Source: Clostridiales bacterium (GTDB taxonomy: Bacteria; Bacillota; Clostridia; Lachnospirales; Anaerotignaceae). Taken from it: DNA of 5,836 bases. The notes beneath the pieces were generated by a model. That model was not told the DNA's origin, ran no database searches, and saw nothing but the letters and a program-made list of their open reading frames with translations. Location of the stretch: contig JAJQDF010000206.1 of NCBI GenBank assembly GCA_021202325.1, positions 1-5,836 of the forward strand, read 5' to 3'. The position numbers were made by a program, and so were the translations under genes. This document shows positions 1 to 5,830 of this stretch, one piece after another. The number at the start of each line of letters is the position of its first letter. Positions within the stretch are counted from its first letter, which is position 1.

Positions 1-6
1 TTATTT

Positions 7-13
7 CCACCTC
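7..13 (-). promoter_or_regulatory. Possible ribosome binding site of a divergent gene off the left edge
   Basis: On the minus strand this reads GAGGTGG followed by six bases (AAATAA) to the window edge, about the right spacing for a start codon just outside. A minus-strand TATATT (40-35) could be its -10 box, but no -35 match was found at the usual distance. The site is short and the gene itself cannot be seen, so this is only a suggestion. Confidence 0.3.
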
Positions 14-135
14 ATCCAACATTTATGCTAAATTAATATAAAAAAGTGCTAATCGTCCCCTTTGCTTATTGAAATTGCCATGCAGTGCAGCCGTCAGATG
101 ACAATTTTAGCAATATTTCAGTTTGATGGGTAGAA

Positions 136-159
136 CAATTCCTCGAATTGGTTTATACT
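136..159 (+). promoter_or_regulatory. Candidate truA promoter -10 with overlapping palindrome
   Basis: TATACT at 154-159 matches the sigma-A -10 consensus at five of six positions and lies 35 bases before the truA start. The best -35 at 17-base spacing is TAGAAC (131-136), a poor match (three of six). A perfect inverted repeat, CAATTC-CTC-GAATTG (136-150), fills the spacer between them. That is where an operator would sit if a regulator compensates for or blocks the weak -35. The -10 is visible; the regulatory role is inference. Confidence 0.4.
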
Positions 160-181
160 AATTGTAAGAAAAAACACATTT

Positions 182-186
182 AGGAG
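182..186 (+). promoter_or_regulatory. truA ribosome binding site
   Basis: AGGAG lies eight bases before the ATG at 195, which supports that start codon. Confidence 0.8.
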
Positions 187-194
187 AAACATAT

Positions 195-938
195 ATGAAG
201 AAAAATATAGCCGTAACCATACAATACGACGGAACAAGATACAAGGGCTGGCAGAAGCAGGGCAATACATCCGACACAATACAGGGAAAGCTTGAAGCCC
301 TGCTTTCCAGAATGGCCGGCGAAGAAATAGAAATACACGGCTCAGGAAGAACCGATGCCGGAGTCCATGCGGCTGCTCAGCAGGCCAATTTCCATATAGA
401 CACCGACATGAGTGCCGACGAAATAATGGACTACATGAACACATATCTGCCAGAGGACATAGGCGTTATATCAGCAAGGGAGGCCTCTCCCAGATTCCAC
501 AGCAGACTAAACGCCATAAAAAAGACATATTGCTACCGTATACACACAGGCAGAGTTCCCGATGCCCTCAATGCCCGTTTTGAATGGGTGCATCCGGAGC
601 CTTTGGATATCGAGGCGATGAAGGAGGCTTCCGAATATCTTCTCGGAACCCATGACTTCAAGAGCTTTACCGACCTCAAAAAGAGCAAAAAATCCACTTG
701 CCGCACAATAGAAAGCATTGAATTTAAGGAAAACGGCGCTGACTTGGCCATATATTTCACCGGTGACAGCTTCCTCTACCATATGGTGAGGATACTTACC
801 GGAACACTGGCAGAGATAGGCGAAGGAAAACGACAGCCAGATGAAATACCTGAAATTATTTCGGCCCTTTCCCGGCAGGCCGCAGGCCCTTTGGCGCCTG
901 CAAAGGGACTTACATTAATGAAGGTCTATTATGACTAA
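195..938 (+). CDS. truA: tRNA pseudouridine synthase A
   Basis: This enzyme isomerises uridines 38-40 in the anticodon stem-loop of many tRNAs to pseudouridine and acts in the cytoplasm as a homodimer without a cofactor. The 247-residue length is normal for the family. Visible hallmarks are the N-terminal YDGTRYKGWQ strand (residues 11-20), the catalytic motif GRTDAGVHA (51-59) with the nucleophilic aspartate at residue 54, the KKTYCYRI segment around residues 109-116, and the C-terminal FLYHMVRILTG motif. No key residue is missing. The ATG is chosen because AGGAG precedes it at good spacing and the first residues match family N-termini. The gene ends in TAA, and the next gene follows after 41 bases with no terminator between, so co-transcription is likely. 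In many Firmicutes truA follows the ribosomal protein and ECF-transporter genes; here its upstream side is a long non-coding region. Confidence 0.96.
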   Translation: MKKNIAVTIQYDGTRYKGWQKQGNTSDTIQGKLEALLSRMAGEEIEIHGSGRTDAGVHAAAQQANFHIDTDMSADEIMDYMNTYLPEDIGVISAREASPRFHSRLNAIKKTYCYRIHTGRVPDALNARFEWVHPEPLDIEAMKEASEYLLGTHDFKSFTDLKKSKKSTCRTIESIEFKENGADLAIYFTGDSFLYHMVRILTGTLAEIGEGKRQPDEIPEIISALSRQAAGPLAPAKGLTLMKVYYD

Positions 939-964
939 CTAATAAAACACTAATAATTTACAGC

Positions 965-970
965 AAGGAG
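965..970 (+). promoter_or_regulatory. Ribosome binding site of the CoA-transferase gene
   Basis: AAGGAG lies nine bases before the ATG at 980 and supports this start. The 41-base gap after truA shows neither a hairpin terminator nor a clear promoter. Confidence 0.75.
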
Positions 971-979
971 TGAAGCACA

Positions 980-2287
980 ATGAACTATGAAGAAATTTAC
1001 AAATCGAAACTCATGACTGCCGAAGAAGCGGTAAAAACCCATATAAAAAGCGGAGATAAACTGCTTCTTGGAGGGTTAAACGTAGCCGACAAAGTTTTGT
1101 CCCAGGTCGTTGAAAACGTAAAGGACGGCTCACTGCAAAACATTTCGTTATACGGAAACTTTTCCAACTACGATATCGGCCTTGCCGATGAGGGAATACC
1201 CGAAGGACAGCTGAGATACTATGCTTTTTTTTACGGTGTCCAAGAAAGACTCGGTGCCAAAAATGGGACAGTTATTCATGTCCCTTTGCACCTGAACCAG
1301 ATGGAACGCTATATGTCTCAGATAGGCTTGGATGTAGCTATCATTCCCATGACACCTCCCGACGAGCAGGGCTACTGCAACATAGGGCCGGCAGGCTATG
1401 CCACAGCCGGAATAAATCATTCCAAAAAAATTATTGCTCAGATAAACAAACACATTCCCCATGTATACGGCTCCAGCCATGACTATCATGTAAGTGAAAT
1501 TGCGGCCTTTGTTGAATATCACAACGATGCCGTTGTTCCTCCTTCACCGCCGTCCAGTGAAACCGATGAAAAAATTGCTTCTTATATACTTGAGCGTATC
1601 CCAGACGGCGCCTGCATACAGCTTGGTATAGGCGGAACATCAAACGCTGTTGGCTACGGCCTCAAGGACAAAAAACATTTGGGTGTCCACAGCGAAATGT
1701 TCACAGACTCCATGGCATATCTTCAGGGCTTGGGCGTTATAGACAACAGCCAAAAGACATACATGCCCGGCCGTTCTGTGGCAGGATTTGCATTCAATAC
1801 CGAAGCTTCAAACAAATTCATCGACAAAAATCCTAAGGTATTTTTCGAGCCCTACCATGTTGTGAATAACATACAGAGCATTGCCTCCAACGACAACATG
1901 GTTTCCATAAACACATCGCTGTCCATAGATCTGACAGGCCAGGTTTGCTCCGAAAGCATAGGCATGAGGCAATATTCAGGCTCAGGCGGCCAGGTTGACT
2001 ACATAAGGGGCGCCACATTATCTAAAGGCGGAAAGTCGTTCATTGCAGTTTCATCCGTAGCCAATACCAAAAACGGCCCTGTATCAAAAATTTGCCTTTC
2101 CCTTGCGCCCGGCAGTATTGTCACAACGCTCAGAGCCGAGGTAATGTATATCGTCACCGAATACGGCTGTGTAAATCTCCAGTTCTGCGATGTTCCCACC
2201 CGGGCCAAACGCCTTATCAGCATTGCACATCCGGATTTCAGGGATGAATTGACATTTGAGGCAAAGAAAAACGGGTTATTATATTAA
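980..2287 (+). CDS. Acetyl-CoA hydrolase/transferase family CoA-transferase (4-hydroxybutyrate or butyrate type)
   Basis: The 435-residue protein belongs to the acetyl-CoA hydrolase/transferase family, class I CoA-transferases that move CoA between acyl-CoA and a free acid through a glutamyl-CoA thioester. Two tandem alpha/beta domains are expected: an N-terminal one with DVAIIPMTPPDEQGYCNIGP (118-137), and a C-terminal one with QLGIGGTSNAVG (214-225), the LGVHSEMFTD segment (234-243) carrying the likely catalytic glutamate E239, the GSGGQVDYIRGA motif (334-345) and EYGCVNL (394-400). E239 sits almost exactly where the active-site glutamate of clostridial 4-hydroxybutyrate CoA-transferase lies. 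Relatives act on 4-hydroxybutyrate, butyrate, propionate or acetate; sequence alone does not settle the substrate. It is probably cytoplasmic and part of fermentative acid production or use. It lies behind truA without other pathway genes and is closed by its own terminator. Family is near certain; substrate is open. Confidence 0.9.
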   Translation: MNYEEIYKSKLMTAEEAVKTHIKSGDKLLLGGLNVADKVLSQVVENVKDGSLQNISLYGNFSNYDIGLADEGIPEGQLRYYAFFYGVQERLGAKNGTVIHVPLHLNQMERYMSQIGLDVAIIPMTPPDEQGYCNIGPAGYATAGINHSKKIIAQINKHIPHVYGSSHDYHVSEIAAFVEYHNDAVVPPSPPSSETDEKIASYILERIPDGACIQLGIGGTSNAVGYGLKDKKHLGVHSEMFTDSMAYLQGLGVIDNSQKTYMPGRSVAGFAFNTEASNKFIDKNPKVFFEPYHVVNNIQSIASNDNMVSINTSLSIDLTGQVCSESIGMRQYSGSGGQVDYIRGATLSKGGKSFIAVSSVANTKNGPVSKICLSLAPGSIVTTLRAEVMYIVTEYGCVNLQFCDVPTRAKRLISIAHPDFRDELTFEAKKNGLLY

Positions 2288-2309
2288 AAACTGAAAAGCT
2301 ATACACAAA

Positions 2310-2349
2310 TGCCGGTTCTGTTATTATTAGAGCCGGCACTATATTTTTT
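2310..2349 (+). terminator. Intrinsic terminator after the CoA-transferase gene
   Basis: A ten-base-pair stem (2310-2319 with 2329-2338, one U-G wobble, GC-rich TGCCGG/CCGGCA base) encloses a nine-base loop, and six consecutive Ts follow at 2344-2349. It lies 22 bases after the TAA stop and should end the truA/CoA-transferase transcript, separating it from the sigma-factor unit. Confidence 0.88.
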
Positions 2350-2403
2350 ATAAAAAACGAAACCTCCCGGCATATTTTCTGTTTATATAGTTGAAGGGCC
2401 CGG

Positions 2404-2409
2404 AAAGGA
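2404..2409 (+). promoter_or_regulatory. Ribosome binding site deciding the sigma-factor start
   Basis: AAAGGA lies nine bases before ATG 2419 but directly abuts the in-frame ATG at 2410. The start at 2419, giving MTDEQILELYF, is therefore preferred over one three codons upstream. Confidence 0.65.
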
Positions 2410-2418
2410 ATGATAAAA

Positions 2419-2973
2419 ATGACCGATGAACAAATACTTGAGCTATATTTCAGCCGCTTGGAAAGTGCCATAGATGAAACCAACATAAAATACGGCGCAT
2501 ACTGCCGAAAAATTTCCATGAATATACTTAAAAACCTGGAGGACAGCGAAGAGGCCGTAAACGACACATAGCTTAAGGCATGGAACACCATTCCGCCGGC
2601 CAGGCCGAATCCCCTGAAGACATATTTAGGCACGCTGACAAGGCACATATCCCTCAACCGCTATCAATACTACAGGGCTCAAAAACGCAATTCCCAATTT
2701 GATGCGGTGCTGTCGGAAATAGAGCAGATGATACCTTCGGAGGCTGCCAGACAGGACTTTGAAAAAGGAGAAATTGCCAGGGAAATAAATGTTTTTTTGT
2801 CAGGGCTGAAAAAGGAAAGCCGAATATATTTTGTAAGAAGATACTGGTACTCCGATTCCATTGCCGACATTGCCAAGCATTACGGCGTAAACCATGCCAA
2901 AATAAAATCATCACTTTTCAGAACGAGAAATGCTCTCCGAAAGCATTTGGAAAGGGAGGGGATTGAAATATGA
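2419..2973 (+). pseudogene. ECF-like sigma-70 family RNA polymerase sigma factor, interrupted by an in-frame TAG
   Basis: Read through one amber codon, this is a 184-codon sigma factor of the small two-domain kind. Region 2 covers about residues 5-90 (MTDEQILELYF, then LKNLEDSEEAVNDT, then LKAWNTIPPARP). Region 4 covers about 120-178, with a helix-turn-helix in SIADIAKHYGVNHAKIKSSL. The TAG at 2569-2571 is codon 51, between NDT and LKAWN, where relatives usually carry Tyr or Trp; one base change from TAC, TAT or TGG would produce it. The frame is otherwise open before and after, with no frameshift. If TAG stops translation, only a 50-residue fragment is made; restart at GTG 2707 or ATG 2728 would yield a region-4-only piece. 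The gene overlaps the membrane-protein gene by ATGA, as expected for a sigma/anti-sigma pair. Family assignment is firm. Whether it is dead, mis-sequenced or read through cannot be told from this sequence. Confidence 0.85.
2954..2961 (+). promoter_or_regulatory. Ribosome binding site of the DUF4179-type gene
   Basis: GGGAGGGG sits inside the end of the sigma gene, eight bases before ATG 2970. The membrane-protein gene thus has its own strong site as well as the ATGA overlap, and might still be translated even if the sigma frame is cut short. Confidence 0.75.
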
Positions 2974-4406
2974 ATAAAGAGGATTTATATATCGAATTAG
3001 GAAACATAGATTCAAATTATATAGAGGAGGCCGACGAACCCATTATAGTTATAAAGGCAAGCCCTCTGAAACGCTTTGCACCCCTTGCAGCGGTATTCGT
3101 ACTGCTAATAGGTGCCCTCAGCATGTCAGACTCGGTTCAGGCTGCAATCAAAAAGCTGTTTGCATTTATCCCCGGCATAGCCATAGAGGAACAGACCGGC
3201 AGCGGCAGTTCATACTCAAGCCTGCTCTATTCCATGGACGGCGATCCTGAAACCAAAACCAACGGAAAAATAACGGTAATGCTTCAAAACGCCTATGTTG
3301 ATACAAACAACGTGGATATAGTATATAAGGTTACACTGGATTTCTTTGATGAGGAGCTTTTGACCGGCACCGCAGGCGATGATGAAATTATGCAGGATAT
3401 ACTGGATGAAAACGATATTGACTATATCGAAGTTGATACCGGCCACAGTGTGGAAAGCCTCTCCATAGGTTCGCAATATAAAGTCAATTCAACGGTAAAT
3501 ATTGCCGGTGCGGATTATACCCCTGATGCATATTATGGCGGAGGAAGCCGAAAGGAGATAACCTATACCGCCCGTATAAGCTTCATACCCGATATAATAG
3601 AGGAATACGGCAATTCCCTTCCAATCGTTCTTGCCATAGGTGATTTGTCATTCGATATAAGTCTAAAACCCATTGAAACCTATGAAACAATTGATGAGAT
3701 AGGCCCCACCGTTTTAAAGAACAACATTTCTCTGACGGCTGTACCAATATGGGAAGGCGATACGCTATATATAAAAATGTATTCCCTCAACTACAGTGAA
3801 TTTTCGCAGGTTTACAGCTATATTTACTACAACTATGACGGTGAAGGAAACGACCTTCTGCCCTACCTCACCATAGGCGGACAAAATATACAGGCAAGCT
3901 ATGATGGCGGCGACGGAACGGAGTTTTACTTTAATCTCTCAGAATATGGCTTTACCGATGATGAAAAGGCCTCTGCCGAATACCACGTCCCATGTGTTGA
4001 GGTTCTCGACAATGAAAGTGCCATAATAGAATTTACCGTAAATGACGACGGAACAATTGATTTTCCCAATAAAATCAGCCTAAAATATGCCGACATAGAC
4101 ATAACAGCCATAATGCCGGGAACAGAAATTGACAGCACCCTTGCCAACGTCAGCGGCTGGGAAACCAGTATAGGCATAAAATTCACTGTAACAGCCAAAC
4201 AGGACAATATTTCCCTGTCCGACATAAACTTTGACAATATCAACGGAAGAAAGTCCGGCGGAGGAAGCACCAGTGAATATGAGGATAATTATTGGACGGT
4301 TATTTTCTTAGATAACAGCATTGATAAACTGACCGACTATCACAGTGTAACGCTCTCCTCGCCGGCATATATAATCGAGGATGAGTATGTTTTTACGGTG
4401 GGATAG
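2970..4406 (+). CDS. DUF4179-type single-pass membrane protein, probable anti-sigma factor or envelope sensor
   Basis: The 478-residue protein has a short N-terminal segment (1-35, MNKEDLYIELGNIDSNYIEEA), one hydrophobic helix (about 36-52) after K34-R35, then the VQAAIKKLFAFIPGI stretch (56-70) characteristic of DUF4179 proteins, and a long acidic, Tyr-rich, beta-looking region to the end. By the positive-inside rule the N-terminus is cytoplasmic and about 425 residues lie outside. There is no signal-peptidase site, no sortase motif and only one cysteine (C342). Proteins of this family are regularly encoded next to ECF-like sigma factors, and the ATGA overlap here fits a partnership in which the cytoplasmic tail holds the sigma factor. 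That role is inference: no zinc-binding anti-sigma motif is visible. The gene ends in TAG, with an in-frame TAA three sense codons later, just before a hairpin. The signal and ligand are unknown. Confidence 0.8.
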   Translation: MNKEDLYIELGNIDSNYIEEADEPIIVIKASPLKRFAPLAAVFVLLIGALSMSDSVQAAIKKLFAFIPGIAIEEQTGSGSSYSSLLYSMDGDPETKTNGKITVMLQNAYVDTNNVDIVYKVTLDFFDEELLTGTAGDDEIMQDILDENDIDYIEVDTGHSVESLSIGSQYKVNSTVNIAGADYTPDAYYGGGSRKEITYTARISFIPDIIEEYGNSLPIVLAIGDLSFDISLKPIETYETIDEIGPTVLKNNISLTAVPIWEGDTLYIKMYSLNYSEFSQVYSYIYYNYDGEGNDLLPYLTIGGQNIQASYDGGDGTEFYFNLSEYGFTDDEKASAEYHVPCVEVLDNESAIIEFTVNDDGTIDFPNKISLKYADIDITAIMPGTEIDSTLANVSGWETSIGIKFTVTAKQDNISLSDINFDNINGRKSGGGSTSEYEDNYWTVIFLDNSIDKLTDYHSVTLSSPAYIIEDEYVFTVG

Positions 4407-4418
4407 CCTCAAACTTAA

Positions 4419-4449
4419 ACAGCCTGAACGGCGGTGCCGTTCAGGCTGT
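4419..4449. terminator. Hairpin between convergent genes, probable shared terminator
   Basis: A perfect 14-bp stem (4419-4432 with 4436-4449) closes a three-base loop. It begins 13 bases after the DUF4179-type gene stop and lies 62 bases beyond the stop of the minus-strand gene. No long T-run follows on the + strand (ACTTACATTC). On the minus strand the stem runs into TTAAGTTTG, a partial U-tract. It therefore looks better suited to the minus-strand transcript, but its strength may let it act in both directions. Confidence 0.7.
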
Positions 4450-4510
4450 ACTTACATTCATCTTACATTCCTTACATCCATATCCTATTACACTGGCTTT
4501 GAACCGGCCA

Positions 4511-5818
4511 TTATTCCTTATCAAAGCACACTATTGCCTTCTTTATTCTATGATCCTTTATCTCCGTAACCCTTATCTGGAGGGGCGGAAGGCTTATTTC
4601 AAATTTCATACCGTCATCGGGAATGGTGCCGTAGTTTCCGAATATATATCCGCCGAAGGTATCGTATTCATCGACAGGAAGATCTATATCCAGAGTTTCG
4701 GCCACTTCCTCAAGGTCGGCTCCGCCCTGTATCTTCCATGTGGACGAGTCTATTCTCTCAATCTCGGGCTCTTCCTCCTCAGGTGAAGGCTCTTCGTCAA
4801 GGTCGCCGACTATCTGCTCCAAAAGGTCATTCATTGTGACTATGCCGGTCATTCCGCCGTACTCATCCAAAACCACTGCAAAATAATTGTGCGTCTTTTT
4901 CATTTGTCTAAAAAGCACATCGGCATGAACGCTCTCCGGAACGAAGTATGCCGGCCTTACGGCCTCCTTAAGTATGACGTCCTTCGTGGCTCTGTCGCTG
5001 TCCAGCCTGAAGAAATCCTTAACATCAAGGACACCTATTATTTTATCAACGGTCTCGTCGCAGACCGGGTATCTCGAATGTCTGCTCTCATGAATGGTTT
5101 TTTCCCACTCCTCCAGGGGCTCATCCAGCCACAGCAGTGATATATCCGTTCTGTGGGTAGCAAATTCATCCACGATAAGATCATCAAACTCAAACACGTT
5201 GTTTATCATTTCCTGCTCATCGGCATCAATAACGCCCTTTTGGCCGCCTTCATCAACCATGAGCCTTATTTCCTCCTCGCTGACCTCCTCAATTTCGGCA
5301 TTAGGATCTATTCCCATAAGGCGTAGAACCGCATTTGTGGAAATCGTAAGAATCCAAACAGCCGGAGCGAACAGCTTAGACATAACCGTCACAGGGCCTG
5401 CCATAATAAGCGCCAGCTTCTCCGATTGCTTCATTGCAATCCTCTTTGGAACAAACTCGCCGAAAACAAGGGTGAAATAAGAAAGCAGAAGGGTAATCAC
5501 AACAACCGCTATCGTCTCCAGTGTTTTCTCTGAAAGTGCAGTAACCCCTGCCTCAACTAGCCTACCAGCAAGCCTTTCGGCAAAATTATCTGCGGCAAAG
5601 GCCGATGCCAAAAAGCCCGAAAATGTTATGGCGACCTGTATCGTCGCCAAAAACTTGGCCGGCTCATCGGTAAGCTTTTTAAGCTTTGCGGCTCGCTTAT
5701 CGCCATCATCCTCCAGCTTTGCAAGCCTGGCATCGTTGACGGATATGACCGCAATTTCCGCCGAAGCGAACACCGCATTTAAAAATATTAATATAATAAG
5801 TAATACAATCGAACTCAA
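4511..5818 (-). CDS. CNNM/CorC-family membrane protein with DUF21, two CBS and CorC_HlyC domains
   Basis: The 435-residue protein has the full architecture of the family often annotated 'hemolysin'. A DUF21/CNNM transmembrane domain (about 1-190) has hydrophobic segments near 2-20, 58-78, 102-120 and 136-158, with NAVFASAEIA (14-23) and FGEFVPKRIA (119-128). A CBS pair (about 212-340) includes the VVLDEYGGMTGIVTMNDLL stretch. A C-terminal CorC_HlyC domain (about 353-433) includes GGYIFGNYGTIPDDG. Characterised relatives export or regulate Mg2+ and other divalent cations, with the CBS pair sensing Mg-ATP or adenosine nucleotides; true haemolysis is poorly supported. Here Mg2+/Co2+ homeostasis at the cytoplasmic membrane is inferred. 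The start is TTG, since AGGAGG lies six bases before it and no in-frame ATG occurs upstream within the window. It is convergent with the sigma/DUF4179 unit and appears functionally separate. Confidence 0.92.
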   Translation of the reverse strand: MSSIVLLIILIFLNAVFASAEIAVISVNDARLAKLEDDGDKRAAKLKKLTDEPAKFLATIQVAITFSGFLASAFAADNFAERLAGRLVEAGVTALSEKTLETIAVVVITLLLSYFTLVFGEFVPKRIAMKQSEKLALIMAGPVTVMSKLFAPAVWILTISTNAVLRLMGIDPNAEIEEVSEEEIRLMVDEGGQKGVIDADEQEMINNVFEFDDLIVDEFATHRTDISLLWLDEPLEEWEKTIHESRHSRYPVCDETVDKIIGVLDVKDFFRLDSDRATKDVILKEAVRPAYFVPESVHADVLFRQMKKTHNYFAVVLDEYGGMTGIVTMNDLLEQIVGDLDEEPSPEEEEPEIERIDSSTWKIQGGADLEEVAETLDIDLPVDEYDTFGGYIFGNYGTIPDDGMKFEISLPPLQIRVTEIKDHRIKKAIVCFDKE

Positions 5819-5824
5819 TTTAAT

Positions 5825-5830
5825 CCTCCT
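5825..5830 (-). promoter_or_regulatory. Ribosome binding site fixing the TTG start
   Basis: On the minus strand this is a full-consensus AGGAGG, followed by ATTAAA and then TTG at 5818. It is the main reason for accepting the non-ATG start. The promoter of this gene lies beyond the right edge. Confidence 0.85.

Larger units (their letters stand above)
1..194. other. Intergenic region upstream of truA
   Basis: This AT-rich stretch has no supportable coding region on either strand. It carries a candidate -10 box and palindrome for truA (136-159), an imperfect inverted repeat (72-107), and three copies of the hexamer TGCTAA or its complement (26-31, 47-52, 107-112). A purine-rich site sits at the left edge, reading leftward. 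The pattern fits a divergent promoter region between truA and a gene lying to the left. That reading is inference, because the neighbouring gene is not in the window. Confidence 0.6.

Noticed and set aside
20..22. Minus-strand ATG running off the left edge
   Set aside because: It has no Shine-Dalgarno site before it and the visible frame is only seven codons. The GAGGTGG just downstream is better read as a ribosome binding site for a start beyond the edge.
27..53. CIRCE-like heat-shock operator
   Set aside because: Only one half (AGTGCTAA) fits; the position of the other half reads GCTAAATTA rather than TTAGCACTC, so HrcA control is not supported.
118..444. Open frame on the minus strand overlapping the truA 5' end
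   Set aside because: It is Cys/Arg/Leu/Phe-rich, lies opposite a clear truA reading frame, resembles no family I know, and spans the truA promoter region.
1148..1522. Minus-strand open frame inside the CoA-transferase gene
   Set aside because: It is opposite a well-conserved enzyme frame and shows no domain pattern; it is best explained as a frame shadow.
2359..2389. Autoregulated ECF promoter upstream of the sigma gene
   Set aside because: GAAACCT at 2359 looks like an ECF -35, but no CGTC-type -10 lies at the expected distance, and TATATA at 2384 lacks a -35 partner.
2238..2657. Minus-strand open frame covering the region where the sigma gene looks broken
   Set aside because: It crosses the intrinsic terminator, and its translation resembles no family I know. 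The + strand frame has recognisable sigma region 2, so this is a by-product of that coding sequence.
4499..4786. Plus-strand open frames opposite the CNNM/CorC-type gene (also 5094-5480)
   Set aside because: They are complementary to a full-length, conserved membrane-protein gene and have no domain signature of their own.
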